DNA of 64,000 nucleotides from Gelidibacter gilvus (GCF_004115975.1 NZ_SDDZ01000016.1:18232-82231), one strand, 5' to 3'; counted from the stretch's first letter, positions 16,221 to 24,445 are shown. Notes: generated from the sequence alone by a model not told the origin. Program-made: numbers and translations.

Positions 16221-17404
16221 TGAAAATAGGAATTATCGGCTCAGGAACCATGGGAAGCGGCATCGCACAAGTAGCTGCTACAGCGGGTTGCAAAGTAAAA
16301 TTATTCGACACCAATCAATCCGCATTGGACAAGGCAAAAGCAGCTTTGGATAAAATATTATCACGATTGATTGAAAAAGATCGCATTGACGGTGACGAAA
16401 AGATCCGAATCCAAAGCAACATTTCCTACGTCGATGATTTAAAAGACCTATCAGACTCCGATTTGACCATTGAAGCGATTGTTGAAAACCTGGACATCAA
16501 GAAAAAGGTGTTTTCAGAATTGGAAACCTATGTTTCAGAACACTGTATCATTGCCTCCAATACGTCAAGTCTTTCGATTGCTTCCATTGCAGCCTCCTTA
16601 AAAAGGCCAGAACGTTGTATAGGAATTCATTTTTTCAATCCAGCGCCATTGATGCAACTAGTAGAAGTGATTCCAGCCATTCAAACCTCAAAAGAAGTTT
16701 TGGAGAAATCTGTGAAAATCATATCCGATTGGAAAAAAATTGTTGCCGTTGCAAAAGACACGCCTGGATTTATAGTCAATCGGGTGGCAAGACCTTTTTA
16801 TGGTGAAGCCTTAAGAATATACGAAGAAGGTATTGCCGATTTTATAACCATAGATGAAAGCCTGAAAACTTTAGGGGGTTTCAAAATGGGGCCTTTCGAA
16901 TTAATGGATTTCATAGGAAATGATGTTAATTATACAGTAACAGAAACTGTTTTTACTGCTTTTTATTTCGACCCGAGATACAAGCCAGCCTTTACCCAAA
17001 AACGTTTGGCTGAAGCTGGTTATTTGGGCAGAAAATCAGGTAAAGGGTATTATAACTATGATAAAAGTGGTGGTATAATCATTCCTGAACGCGATTACTA
17101 TCGGGAGAAGGACTCTCATGATAAAAAACTATCGCAACACATATTCGATCGTGTTCTCGTCATGCTTATCAACGAAGCTGTCGATGCTTTGTTCTGGAAT
17201 ATCGCAACCGCGGAAGCTATTGATGAGGCTATGACCAAAGGGGTCAACTACCCAAAAGGATTATTAGCGTGGGCAAATGAAAAAGGAATCGATTGGTGCG
17301 TTTCAAAAATGGATGAATTATATAATGAATATCATGAGGATAGATATCGGTGTAGCCCGTTGTTGAGGAGGATGAATATAGGTGGTTTGAGGTTTGAGGT
17401 ATGA
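16220..17404 (+). CDS. paaH: 3-hydroxyacyl-CoA dehydrogenase PaaH
   Basis: The enzyme oxidises 3-hydroxyadipyl-CoA with NAD+. The 394-residue protein has a Rossmann motif at the N-terminus (GIIGSGTMGSGIAQVAATAG), the NAD-binding domain to about 185 with IASNTSSLSI and the IGIHFFNPAP active-site segment, then two C-terminal 3HCDH domains (DTPGFIVNRVARPFYGEA near 185, and a second from about 300). It is shorter than E. coli PaaH (475). Its ATG shares its first base with the right arm of element 2. Confidence 0.93.
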   Translation: MKIGIIGSGTMGSGIAQVAATAGCKVKLFDTNQSALDKAKAALDKILSRLIEKDRIDGDEKIRIQSNISYVDDLKDLSDSDLTIEAIVENLDIKKKVFSELETYVSEHCIIASNTSSLSIASIAASLKRPERCIGIHFFNPAPLMQLVEVIPAIQTSKEVLEKSVKIISDWKKIVAVAKDTPGFIVNRVARPFYGEALRIYEEGIADFITIDESLKTLGGFKMGPFELMDFIGNDVNYTVTETVFTAFYFDPRYKPAFTQKRLAEAGYLGRKSGKGYYNYDKSGGIIIPERDYYREKDSHDKKLSQHIFDRVLVMLINEAVDALFWNIATAEAIDEAMTKGVNYPKGLLAWANEKGIDWCVSKMDELYNEYHEDRYRCSPLLRRMNIGGLRFEV

Positions 17405-17442
17405 CAAGGCAGAGCCATAGAGATCATTTTTGGAGTCATAAT

Positions 17443-17880
17443 GGGATTAGGTATTAGGCATTTGGAATTAGTATGAAAAGTGAATTTCATTTTAAGTTTG
17501 AAGATTTACAAGTTTATCAAAAGGCGATGGACTTTGGGGAAGTTGTGGATGCAATAGTGAAAAAATTTCCAGCATACGAATTGTATGCATTATCATCACA
17601 GTTCAGAAGAGCAGCTGATTCAATTGCGTTGAATATTGCAGAAGGCTATCCCGGTTCTGATGCACAATTTGTTAAGCACATAAATTATGCTATTTATAGC
17701 GCGAATGAGTGTGTTAGTTGCAGTACGAAAGCTAAACGAAGACAATATATTGATTTTGATGAAGATGAAGAAAATAGAAAGTTGATTTCAGAATTGACGA
17801 AAATGATGTCTTCCTTAAGAAATAAGATTTTAGAAAGAAACGCAAAAATAACTAATCCCTAATCCCTAATTCCAAATGCC
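17443..17880 (+). mobile_element. IVS-like element 3: inverted repeats enclosing a four-helix-bundle ORF
   Basis: The left arm (17443-17472) and the reverse complement of the right arm (17851-17880) agree at 24 of 30 positions by my count, without gaps. Units are of the GGGATTAGG / GGCATTTGGAATTAG type. The ORF ATG (17473) directly follows the left arm, and the paaI ATG (17876) lies inside the right arm. Confidence 0.75.
17473..17862 (+). CDS. Four-helix-bundle protein (23S rRNA IVP / S23 family), copy 3
   Basis: The 129-residue protein starts with FKFEDLQVYQKAMDFGEVV and has FRRAADSIALNIAEGYPGSDAQFVKHINYA, the commonest form of the family (LxVYxKA, RRAAxSIxxNIAEG). It belongs to a different subgroup from copies 1 and 2. 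A Cys-containing segment (NECVSCSTKAKRRQYID) is unusual and replaces the typical ELETQL segment. It lies between paaH and paaI within an inverted-repeat element. Confidence 0.88.
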   Translation: MKSEFHFKFEDLQVYQKAMDFGEVVDAIVKKFPAYELYALSSQFRRAADSIALNIAEGYPGSDAQFVKHINYAIYSANECVSCSTKAKRRQYIDFDEDEENRKLISELTKMMSSLRNKILERNAKITNP

Positions 17881-18289
17881 TTTAAAAGGAAACCTCATCC
17901 CCTACAAAATGCTCTCACTCGACGCCTACAGCACCTACCTCGGCATTGAAATTTTAGAATGCGAGATTGGTCGTTGTAAAGTTGGGATGACCATCAGAAA
18001 AGATATGCTAAATAGCATGGGAAAGGCCCACGGCGGCATCAGTTATTCATTGGCAGATACCGCTTTCGGTTTTGCAGCAAATACGCATGGTAAATATGCG
18101 GTTTCCATTGAAACGAGCATCAATCACATTGAAGCTTTAAATGAAGGTGATTATATAGTGGCGGAATCCGTAATTGAGAAAGTGAAAAATAAATTAGGAT
18201 TCAATATTATCGAGGTAAAACGAGGCGAGGAATTAGTAGCTCTTTTTAAAGGAGTTGTATATAGAACCAATAAAGATTGGGAAAATTAA
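17876..18289 (+). CDS. paaI: Hydroxyphenylacetyl-CoA thioesterase PaaI
   Basis: This 137-residue hotdog-fold thioesterase has the signature HGGISYSLADTAFGFAANTHG near 51-72 and the following strand VSIETSINHIEALNEGDYIVAES. PaaI hydrolyses stalled CoA thioesters in the pathway, releasing CoA. The start codon is inside the right arm of element 3, so that hairpin could mask its translation start. Confidence 0.92.
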   Translation: MPLKGNLIPYKMLSLDAYSTYLGIEILECEIGRCKVGMTIRKDMLNSMGKAHGGISYSLADTAFGFAANTHGKYAVSIETSINHIEALNEGDYIVAESVIEKVKNKLGFNIIEVKRGEELVALFKGVVYRTNKDWEN

Positions 18290-18338
18290 AAAAGAATGTT
18301 TTAAATTTAATAACTAATAATTTTAAACACTAAAAAAT

Positions 18339-19196
18339 ATGAAATGGCAAGGTAGAAGAGAAAGTGGTAATTTGGAAGACCGACGCGGAATGTCCAATAA
18401 AGGGAAAATGGCTGCTGGTGGTGGCTTAATTGCAGTTGTAGTAGTTTTGCTACAAATGTTTGGTGGTGATACCGGACAAGTATTGGCACCAATTCTTGAA
18501 GGTGTAACACAGTCAAGTTCACAGCCGACTGAACAGCGCGAATTGACCGAACGAGAAAAGGAGTCAGGTGTTCTTTTTAAAAGAATTCTAGCAAGTACGG
18601 AAGATACCTGGAATCAAATTTTCAGTGAAAATAACCTTGGAAAGTATGACAAACCAGGAATGGTATTGTTCACGGACGCTGTCAGAACAGGGTGTGGAAA
18701 TGCAAGCGCAGCTTCAGGACCGTTCTATTGTCCTGCAGATCAGAAAGTATATATGGATTTAGCTTTTTTTGATGAGCTGCAATCTCGATTTGGAGCAAAG
18801 GGTGGTGATTTTGCCATGGCATATGTAACCGCTCACGAAATTGGTCATCATATTCAAACCGTGCTTGGGACGTCTCAAAAAGTAAGGCAGATGCAACAAC
18901 AATCCAGTACAGCACAAGCCAATCAACTTTCGGTAGCACAAGAACTTCAAGCCGACTTTTATGCAGGTGTTTGGGCATACTATAACAAAGAGTATTTGGA
19001 AGAAGGGGATATTGAAGAAGCCTTAAGTGCTGCTAATGCAGTTGGTGATGATGCCATTCAAAAAAGAACGCAAGGCAGTGTGCAACCAGATAGCTTTACC
19101 CATGGAACCTCTGAACAACGCATGCATTGGTTTATGAAAGGCTATAAATCTGGCGATATCAGACAAGGCGATACGTTTTCGGAATTATTGAATTAA
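18339..19196 (+). CDS. Neutral zinc metallopeptidase, YpfJ/KPN_02809 family
   Basis: The 285-residue protein starts MKWQGRRESGNLEDRRG, typical of this family, has a membrane helix at about 25-41, and carries the zinc motif HEIGH at 166-170 followed by a second Glu-containing helix (VAQELQADFYAGVWAYY). The catalytic domain should face the periplasm. It has no known link to phenylacetate metabolism although it sits between paaI and paaJ on the same strand. It is probably a passenger gene. Confidence 0.9.
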   Translation: MKWQGRRESGNLEDRRGMSNKGKMAAGGGLIAVVVVLLQMFGGDTGQVLAPILEGVTQSSSQPTEQRELTEREKESGVLFKRILASTEDTWNQIFSENNLGKYDKPGMVLFTDAVRTGCGNASAASGPFYCPADQKVYMDLAFFDELQSRFGAKGGDFAMAYVTAHEIGHHIQTVLGTSQKVRQMQQQSSTAQANQLSVAQELQADFYAGVWAYYNKEYLEEGDIEEALSAANAVGDDAIQKRTQGSVQPDSFTHGTSEQRMHWFMKGYKSGDIRQGDTFSELLN

Positions 19197-19214
19197 ACAA
19201 ACGATTAATAATTG

Positions 19215-19246
19215 AACCTGCAAGGCTTCCAAAACCTTGTAGTTTT
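19215..19246 (+). repeat. Palindromic repeat, family B copy 4
   Basis: AACCTGCAAGGCTT is followed by AAAACCTTGTAGTTTT, slightly decayed. It lies 18 bases after the metallopeptidase stop. Confidence 0.75.
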
Positions 19247-19280
19247 GAAAGATAATATTTTTAAATAATAACTAAACAAG

Positions 19281-19312
19281 TTCCCTTTCCTTCGGAAAGG
19301 GTTAGGGATAGG
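19281..19312 (+). repeat. REP-like hairpin, family C copy 3, abutting the paaJ start
   Basis: CCCTTTCC and GGAAAGGG (19283-19301, loop TTC) are followed by TTAGGGATAGG. The paaJ ATG is at 19314, one base after the tail. Confidence 0.8.
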
Positions 19313-19313
19313 A

Positions 19314-20528
19314 ATGAAAGAAGCATATATCATAGACGGAATCAGAACGCCTATAGGAAGTTATCAAGGCACTTTATCTGCAGTAAGATCAGATGATTTA
19401 GCAGCTTTGGTCATAGAAGAAATTGTCAAACGAAATCCGAACATTCCAAAAGAGGCGTATGACGATGTCATTTTAGGTTGTGCTAATCAAGCGGGCGAGG
19501 ACAACCGAAATGTGGCGCGTATGGCTTTACTTTTAGCAGGATTGCCATTTACCGTTCCAGGTGAAACGGTCAACCGCTTATGCAGCTCGGGATTATCCGC
19601 AATTATTCACGCTAATCGCGCCATAAAAGCTGATGATGGTGACGTTTTTATTGCTGGAGGTGTGGAGCATATGACCCGTGGACCATATGTAGTTGCCAAA
19701 CCATCCAGTGCATTTGGAACCGATGCTAAAATGTACGATTCGAGTTTTGGATGGCGCTTTGTCAATCCGAAAATGGAAAAATTATATGGAACCGATGGTA
19801 TGGGGCAAACTGCAGAAAATCTCGTGGAGAAATATAAGATCTCTCGAGAAGATCAAGATAAGTTTGCCTATTGGAGTCAGATGAAAGCGGCAAAAGCGCA
19901 GGAAAATGGAAGATTGTCAAAAGAAATTATGACTGTTGAAATTCCACAACGAAAGAAAGATCCCATTCTGTTTTCAAAAGATGAATTTGTAAAACCGAAT
20001 ACCTCTTTAGAGGTTTTAGGGAAATTGCGCGGGGCATTCAAAGCTGAAGGAGGAAGCGTCACCGCTGGAAATTCCTCAGGATTGAATGATGGAGCAGCGG
20101 CAACAATTATTGCTTCTGAAGCAGCTGTAAAAAAATACAATTTAAAACCATTGGCAAGAATTGTAAGTTCAGCAGTGGTTGGTGTCGAACCAAGAATTAT
20201 GGGGATCGGTCCAGTGGAAGCCTCTAATAAAGCATTGGAAAAAGCAGGACTGACCATGGACGATATGGACATCATCGAGCTCAACGAAGCCTTCGCAGCA
20301 CAAGCTTTGGCATGCACAAGAGCTTGGGGATTGGCAGATGACGATCCAAGATTGAACCCTAACGGAGGTGCCATTGCCATTGGTCATCCGCTCGGTGTAA
20401 CGGGAACACGAGTAGCCTATTCTGCTGCTTTAGAGTTGCAAGAAACAAGAAAACGATATGCCTTGGTTACCATGTGTATTGGGGTTGGACAAGGTTATGC
20501 GGCAATAATTGAAAATGTGAATTTGTAG
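19314..20528 (+). CDS. paaJ: 3-oxoadipyl-CoA / 3-oxo-5,6-dehydrosuberyl-CoA thiolase PaaJ
   Basis: This 404-residue thiolase splits 3-oxo-5,6-dehydrosuberyl-CoA and 3-oxoadipyl-CoA. It has the acylated cysteine in VNRLCSSGLSAI (near residue 90), the AEGGSVTAGNSSGLNDGAAA segment, the histidine loop GGAIAIGHPLGVTG and the final cysteine in TMCIGVGQG. It is the standard thiolase of paa clusters. Translation starts directly at the tail of a family C hairpin. Confidence 0.94.
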   Translation: MKEAYIIDGIRTPIGSYQGTLSAVRSDDLAALVIEEIVKRNPNIPKEAYDDVILGCANQAGEDNRNVARMALLLAGLPFTVPGETVNRLCSSGLSAIIHANRAIKADDGDVFIAGGVEHMTRGPYVVAKPSSAFGTDAKMYDSSFGWRFVNPKMEKLYGTDGMGQTAENLVEKYKISREDQDKFAYWSQMKAAKAQENGRLSKEIMTVEIPQRKKDPILFSKDEFVKPNTSLEVLGKLRGAFKAEGGSVTAGNSSGLNDGAAATIIASEAAVKKYNLKPLARIVSSAVVGVEPRIMGIGPVEASNKALEKAGLTMDDMDIIELNEAFAAQALACTRAWGLADDDPRLNPNGGAIAIGHPLGVTGTRVAYSAALELQETRKRYALVTMCIGVGQGYAAIIENVNL

Positions 20529-20531
20529 TAT

Positions 20532-20612
20532 TTGGGCGTTACCCGAAAAGGGTCGCCCTTTCACTACTCGCTTCCCAACGAAAGGGTGGGAGAGCTCAAA
20601 CAGACCGCTCAA
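20532..20612 (+). repeat. Intergenic repeat, family E copy 1
   Basis: It begins TTGGGCGTTACCC, continues with GGGTCGCCCTTTCACTACTC, and contains a CTTCCCAACGAAAGGGTGGG hairpin and AGAGCTCAAACAGACCG. A close copy is at 25285-25362. The element starts 4 bases after the paaJ stop. Confidence 0.8.
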
Positions 20613-20673
20613 ATGCGGAGCATTCACGATTTCTTAATTATCAAATAAGAATGAATGAGTAATCGCTAACGCA

Positions 20674-20705
20674 GACCTCAAAGGTTTCAAAAACCTGTGA
20701 GGTTT
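20674..20705 (+). repeat. Palindromic repeat, family B copy 5 (variant)
   Basis: GACCTCAAAGGTTTC is followed by AAAAACCTGTGAGGTTT. It has the same architecture as the other B copies but differs in the outer stem bases, and the pairing is kept. Confidence 0.7.
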
Positions 20706-20747
20706 ATGCAGGAATGAATTAGGATTAGAAGTTTAATTAATAAAAAG

Positions 20748-20776
20748 CCCTTGCCTTTGGAAAGGGTTGGGATAGG
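20748..20776 (+). repeat. REP-like hairpin, family C copy 4, abutting the paaZ start
   Basis: CCCTTGCC and GGAAAGGG (20748-20766, one mismatch, loop TTT) are followed by TTGGGATAGG. The paaZ ATG begins at 20777, at the end of the tail. Confidence 0.78.
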
Positions 20777-23275
20777 ATGAAAAAAATACAAAATTACGTC
20801 ACAGGACAATGGATAGAAGGTAAAGGAGAAGGAGTGCCGATGTTTGATGCCATAACAGGCGAAGTCGTAGCTCTTTCAGATACTCAAGGACTGGATTTTG
20901 CCGAAATTCTTCACTATGGAAGAACCAAAGGCGGCGAAGTGCTTCGTAAAATGACCTTTCAAGAACGTGGGAACATGTTGAAAAGTCTCGCATTATATCT
21001 TACCAAAAGGAAAGAGGCTTTTTACGAATTGAGTTATAGAACTGGCGCGACCAGAGTGGATAGTTGGATTGATATTGAAGGTGGATTTGGTAATCTTTTT
21101 GCCAATGCGTCCTTAAGAAAATTATTCCCTAACCAATCCTATCACGTCGAAGGAGAGCCTATCGATTTATCACGCGGTGGACGCTTTATGGCACATCATA
21201 TTATGGTACCAAAACGTGGGGTGGCTGTTCATATCAACGCCTTTAATTTTCCGGTATGGGGCATGCTGGAGAAATGCGCATCAAATTGGATGGCAGGCGT
21301 TCCTGCAGTGGTGAAACCTGCAACAAATGGCTCGTTTTTAACGGAAGCTGTGGTGCGTGAAATTATAGCATCACGCATTTTACCAGAAGGCGCATTACAA
21401 TTAATTACAGGATCAGCAAGAACAATTTTAGATACGGTCCAATCTCAAGATGTGGTGACTTTCACGGGATCTGCAACCACTGGTCGCCTCTTAAAATCGC
21501 ATAAACGTATTATTGAAGAATCCGTCCCATTTAATATGGAAGCAGATTCTTTAAACGCTTCTGTTTTAGGTGAAGATGCTGTTCCGGGAACACCAGAATT
21601 TGATTTGTTTATCAAAGAAGTCAGGAATGAAATGACGGTCAAATGCGGACAGAAATGTACGGCAATCCGTAGAATTATTGTACCGCAAGATCTGGTCGAA
21701 GATGTTCAGATTGCCTTAGGAAAAGCCTTGGACAAAGTCACTATTGGCGATCCAAGACTTAAAGAAGTCAGAATGGGCGCTTTGATAAGTAAAGATCAGG
21801 TTTTAGAAGTTAGAAATCGAGTTGAGGAATTGGCTAAAACTGCCAGCATCGTTTATGGCGATTTGGATAAAATAGAAACCATTGGTGCCGATGCCAAAAA
21901 AGGAGCGTTTTTAAGTCCGATTTTGCTTCGCGAAGACCATCCATTTAAAAATTTATCAGTTCACGAAACCGAAGCTTTTGGTCCAGTAAGTACCATCATG
22001 CCCTATAAAAATATAGATGAAGCTATTACCTTGGCGCAAATGGGGAAAGGTTCTTTAGTATCTTCTATTGCAACATTTGACGATAAAATTGCCAAAGAAT
22101 ATGTCGTTAATGCTGCAAGTCACCACGGACGGATTTTAGTCATCAATCGAGAAATGGCAAAGGAAAGCACAGGTCATGGTTCACCATTGCCAAACTTAGT
22201 GCACGGAGGTCCAGGACGTGCAGGAGGAGGCGAAGAAATGGGAGGCGTGAGAGGTATTAAGCATTACTTACAACGAACCGCAATTCAAGGCTCACCAACA
22301 ACACTGACGGAAATTACCGGAATTTATCAAGCCAACGCAAAATATAAAGAAGCCGATCAGCATCCGTTTAAATACCATTGGGAAGACATTCAACCTGGAA
22401 TGTCGTTAAAAACCCACAAACGGACACTTACGGATACGGATATAATCAATTTCTCCAATCTCACATGGGATCACTTTTACGCGCATACAGATATCACTTC
22501 CTTAGACGGGAGCATTTTTGAGAAGCGAACTGCCCATGGCTATTTTATCATCGCAGCGGCCGCTGGATTGTTCGTGTATCCAAATAAAGGCCCTGTAGCT
22601 GCTAATTATGGATTGGAGGACTGTCGATTCTTACGCCCATTATATCATAACGATACAATTTATGTGCGATTGACCTGTAAGCAAAAAGTGGATAGAGATG
22701 TCGCTTCCGCAGAACATCCAAGTGGAATTGTCAAATGGTTTGTTGAGGTTTTTGATGCGGAAGATGAATTGGTGGCCGTCGCTACAATTTTAACCATGGT
22801 TCAAAAGAAACAAGAAGTATTTGTTGAATTGACCGATAATAAAATTCAAGAGCTTCTTTCAAAGCTAACTCCAGGCATGAAACCAAAATGGGGAATCATG
22901 ACGCCACAACATATGTTGGAACACTTGGAATACACTTATAAAATTGCTTCAGGTGAGATACAGGATTTTGAAGTGGCAACACCAGAAAAGATATTAGAAA
23001 AGGTTCACGCAAGTCTTTATACCTATGATAAGTTTCCAAGAAATACATATTTCCCGTTGCTCGAAAAAGATAAGTTGGAAGCTTTAAAATATCCAGATTT
23101 AGAGACTGCGAAACAAAAGTTCCAAGAGCAAAGAGAAAAGTATTTGGAGTTTTTTAAGGAGCATCCAGAAGCAAAATTGAAAAACTTGGTTTTTGGTGAA
23201 TTGAACAAATATGAATCTTATTTGTTGGAAAGAAAGCACCTTAACCATCACTTTGAACAGTTTGGGCTTTTGTAG
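20777..23275 (+). CDS. paaZ: PaaZ: aldehyde dehydrogenase / oxepin-CoA hydrolase with C-terminal DUF1569 (DinB-like) extension
   Basis: PaaZ opens the oxepin ring and oxidises the resulting semialdehyde. Residues 1-520 form the NADP-dependent aldehyde dehydrogenase, with GHGSPLPNLVHGGPGRAGGG near 475 and the cysteine region KCGQKCTAIRR near 292. Residues about 530-675 form the MaoC-type hydratase (WEDIQPGM, WDHFYAHTD). E. coli PaaZ ends at 681, but this protein has 832 residues. The extra 150 match a DUF1569/DinB-like helical domain with MTPQHMLEHLEYTYK and a final HLNHHFEQFGL, keeping histidines in the usual metal-binding places. A perfect palindrome spans the stop codon. Confidence 0.93.
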   Translation: MKKIQNYVTGQWIEGKGEGVPMFDAITGEVVALSDTQGLDFAEILHYGRTKGGEVLRKMTFQERGNMLKSLALYLTKRKEAFYELSYRTGATRVDSWIDIEGGFGNLFANASLRKLFPNQSYHVEGEPIDLSRGGRFMAHHIMVPKRGVAVHINAFNFPVWGMLEKCASNWMAGVPAVVKPATNGSFLTEAVVREIIASRILPEGALQLITGSARTILDTVQSQDVVTFTGSATTGRLLKSHKRIIEESVPFNMEADSLNASVLGEDAVPGTPEFDLFIKEVRNEMTVKCGQKCTAIRRIIVPQDLVEDVQIALGKALDKVTIGDPRLKEVRMGALISKDQVLEVRNRVEELAKTASIVYGDLDKIETIGADAKKGAFLSPILLREDHPFKNLSVHETEAFGPVSTIMPYKNIDEAITLAQMGKGSLVSSIATFDDKIAKEYVVNAASHHGRILVINREMAKESTGHGSPLPNLVHGGPGRAGGGEEMGGVRGIKHYLQRTAIQGSPTTLTEITGIYQANAKYKEADQHPFKYHWEDIQPGMSLKTHKRTLTDTDIINFSNLTWDHFYAHTDITSLDGSIFEKRTAHGYFIIAAAAGLFVYPNKGPVAANYGLEDCRFLRPLYHNDTIYVRLTCKQKVDRDVASAEHPSGIVKWFVEVFDAEDELVAVATILTMVQKKQEVFVELTDNKIQELLSKLTPGMKPKWGIMTPQHMLEHLEYTYKIASGEIQDFEVATPEKILEKVHASLYTYDKFPRNTYFPLLEKDKLEALKYPDLETAKQKFQEQREKYLEFFKEHPEAKLKNLVFGELNKYESYLLERKHLNHHFEQFGLL

Positions 23276-23284
23276 CCCAAACTG
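23258..23284 (+). repeat. Perfect palindrome over the paaZ stop codon
   Basis: CAGTTTGGGCT and AGCCCAAACTG form an 11-base perfect stem around TTTGT, overlapping the last codons and the TAG. There is no T-run after it, so it may be a transcript-stabilising hairpin or REP rather than a terminator. Confidence 0.75.
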
Positions 23285-23291
23285 CTCAAAG

Positions 23292-23309
23292 CACCCGAGA
23301 AATCGGGTG
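23292..23309 (+). repeat. GNRA-loop hairpin after paaZ
   Basis: CACCCGA and TCGGGTG form a 7-base perfect stem closed by GAAA, 8 bases after the paaZ palindrome. No T-run follows. Confidence 0.65.
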
Positions 23310-23348
23310 TCCCTTAAATATAGGCCTAATTAATGATTTTCTGTTTTT

Positions 23349-23645
23349 ATGGAAATAAATATAACATGGAGCGTTTATATTATTACGAATAAACCAAATG
23401 GCGTATTGTACATAGGAGAATCGAAACGATTAAAGAAGAGAATATATTAGCATAAAAACAAAGTTCATCCAAGTACTTTTTCAGCGAGATATAATTTGGA
23501 TAAACTCGTATATTTTGAGAATTACAACATAGAAGATGATGCAAAATTAAGAGAAATTCAATTGAAGAAATGGAATAGAGCTTGGAAAATTGAATTGATA
23601 GAAAAAATGAATCCAAATTGGTTGGATTTATACAAGAGTTTATAA
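23349..23645 (+). pseudogene. GIY-YIG endonuclease-like gene with one in-frame stop
   Basis: The 98-codon frame from the ATG at 23349 reads WSVYIITNKPNGVLYIGES, then KKRIY, a TAG at 23448-23450, then HKNKVHPSTFSARYNLDKLVYFE and QLKKWNRAWKIELIEKMNPNW. This is the whole small GIY-YIG family, in which RRIYEHKNK is usual, so a single Glu or Gln codon has become TAG. The frame is otherwise intact to TAA at 23645. It lies between paaZ and the enoyl-CoA hydratase gene and is a probable recent pseudogene. Confidence 0.88.
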
Positions 23646-23663
23646 TTAATAATTAAAAGAGTT

Positions 23664-23692
23664 TTCCGTTTTCACGGGAACACGCAAGCGTG
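23664..23692 (+). repeat. Hairpins abutting the enoyl-CoA hydratase start, family D copy 1
   Basis: TTCCGT and ACGGGAA (loop TTTC) form an imperfect stem, followed at once by CACGCAAGCGTG, a second 5-base stem. The ATG begins at 23693. Confidence 0.65.
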
Positions 23693-24442
23693 ATGGAAGA
23701 ATACGTAAAACTAAAAAACAAAAACGGAGTAGGATATATTGAATTTTTCCATCCTGCGCAAAATTCCTTACCAGGAAATCTATTGTCAGAATTGGCAAGA
23801 ACTATTTATGCTGCAGGTGAAGACGAGCATATCAAAGTTATAGTCCTACAAAGCGGAGGCGATAGAACGTTTTGCGCGGGCGCAAGTTTCAACGAACTTG
23901 TAGATATAAACGATGAGGAAACTGGGAAGATATTCTTTTCAGGTTTCGCGAACGTCATCAATGCCATGCGAAAATGTCCAAAATTCATCATCGGACGTAT
24001 TCATGGGAAGACTGTTGGTGGCGGTGTTGGATTGGCATCAGCCACCGACTATTGTATGGCAACCAAATATGCGGAAATTAAGCTAAGTGAACTCAATGTT
24101 GGCATTGGTCCGTTTGTGGTTGGTCCCGCAGTTCAACGTAAATTGGGATTGAGCGGGATGTCACAGATTGCCATGGACGCCAACACATTTTATACAGCGG
24201 AATGGGCGAGGCAAAAAGGATTATATACCCACGTATTCGACACAGTTGAAGAACTAGATGACGCGATAAAAACATTCGCAGAAAACATGTGCAGTTACAA
24301 CCCAAAAGCCATGTCTGAAATGAAAACCATGTTTTGGAGAGGCACCGAAGACTGGGACCAACTATTGCTACAACGTGCAAAGATAAGTGGACGATTGGTT
24401 CTTTCAGAGTTTACGAAAGAGAAGTTAAAGGAGTATGAGTAA
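23693..24442 (+). CDS. Enoyl-CoA hydratase/isomerase family protein (PaaF-type role)
   Basis: This 249-residue crotonase-fold protein probably acts in the beta-oxidation of 2,3-didehydroadipyl-CoA, the PaaF step, which no other gene here covers. CoA/oxyanion motifs are FCAGASFNEL and GKTVGGGVGLASATDYCMA. One Glu (KLSELNVGIGP) corresponds to a crotonase catalytic Glu, while the usual PGAGGTQR segment is GPFVVGPAVQRK, so the chemistry may be isomerase-like. The ATG at 23693 is chosen over the GTG at 23690. Family assignment is firm; the exact step is inferred from context. Confidence 0.85.
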   Translation: MEEYVKLKNKNGVGYIEFFHPAQNSLPGNLLSELARTIYAAGEDEHIKVIVLQSGGDRTFCAGASFNELVDINDEETGKIFFSGFANVINAMRKCPKFIIGRIHGKTVGGGVGLASATDYCMATKYAEIKLSELNVGIGPFVVGPAVQRKLGLSGMSQIAMDANTFYTAEWARQKGLYTHVFDTVEELDDAIKTFAENMCSYNPKAMSEMKTMFWRGTEDWDQLLLQRAKISGRLVLSEFTKEKLKEYE

Positions 24443-24445
24443 ATC

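Noticed and set aside
19877..20380. 167-codon minus frame antisense to paaJ
   Set aside because: It is a shadow of a clear thiolase gene, produced by codon composition.
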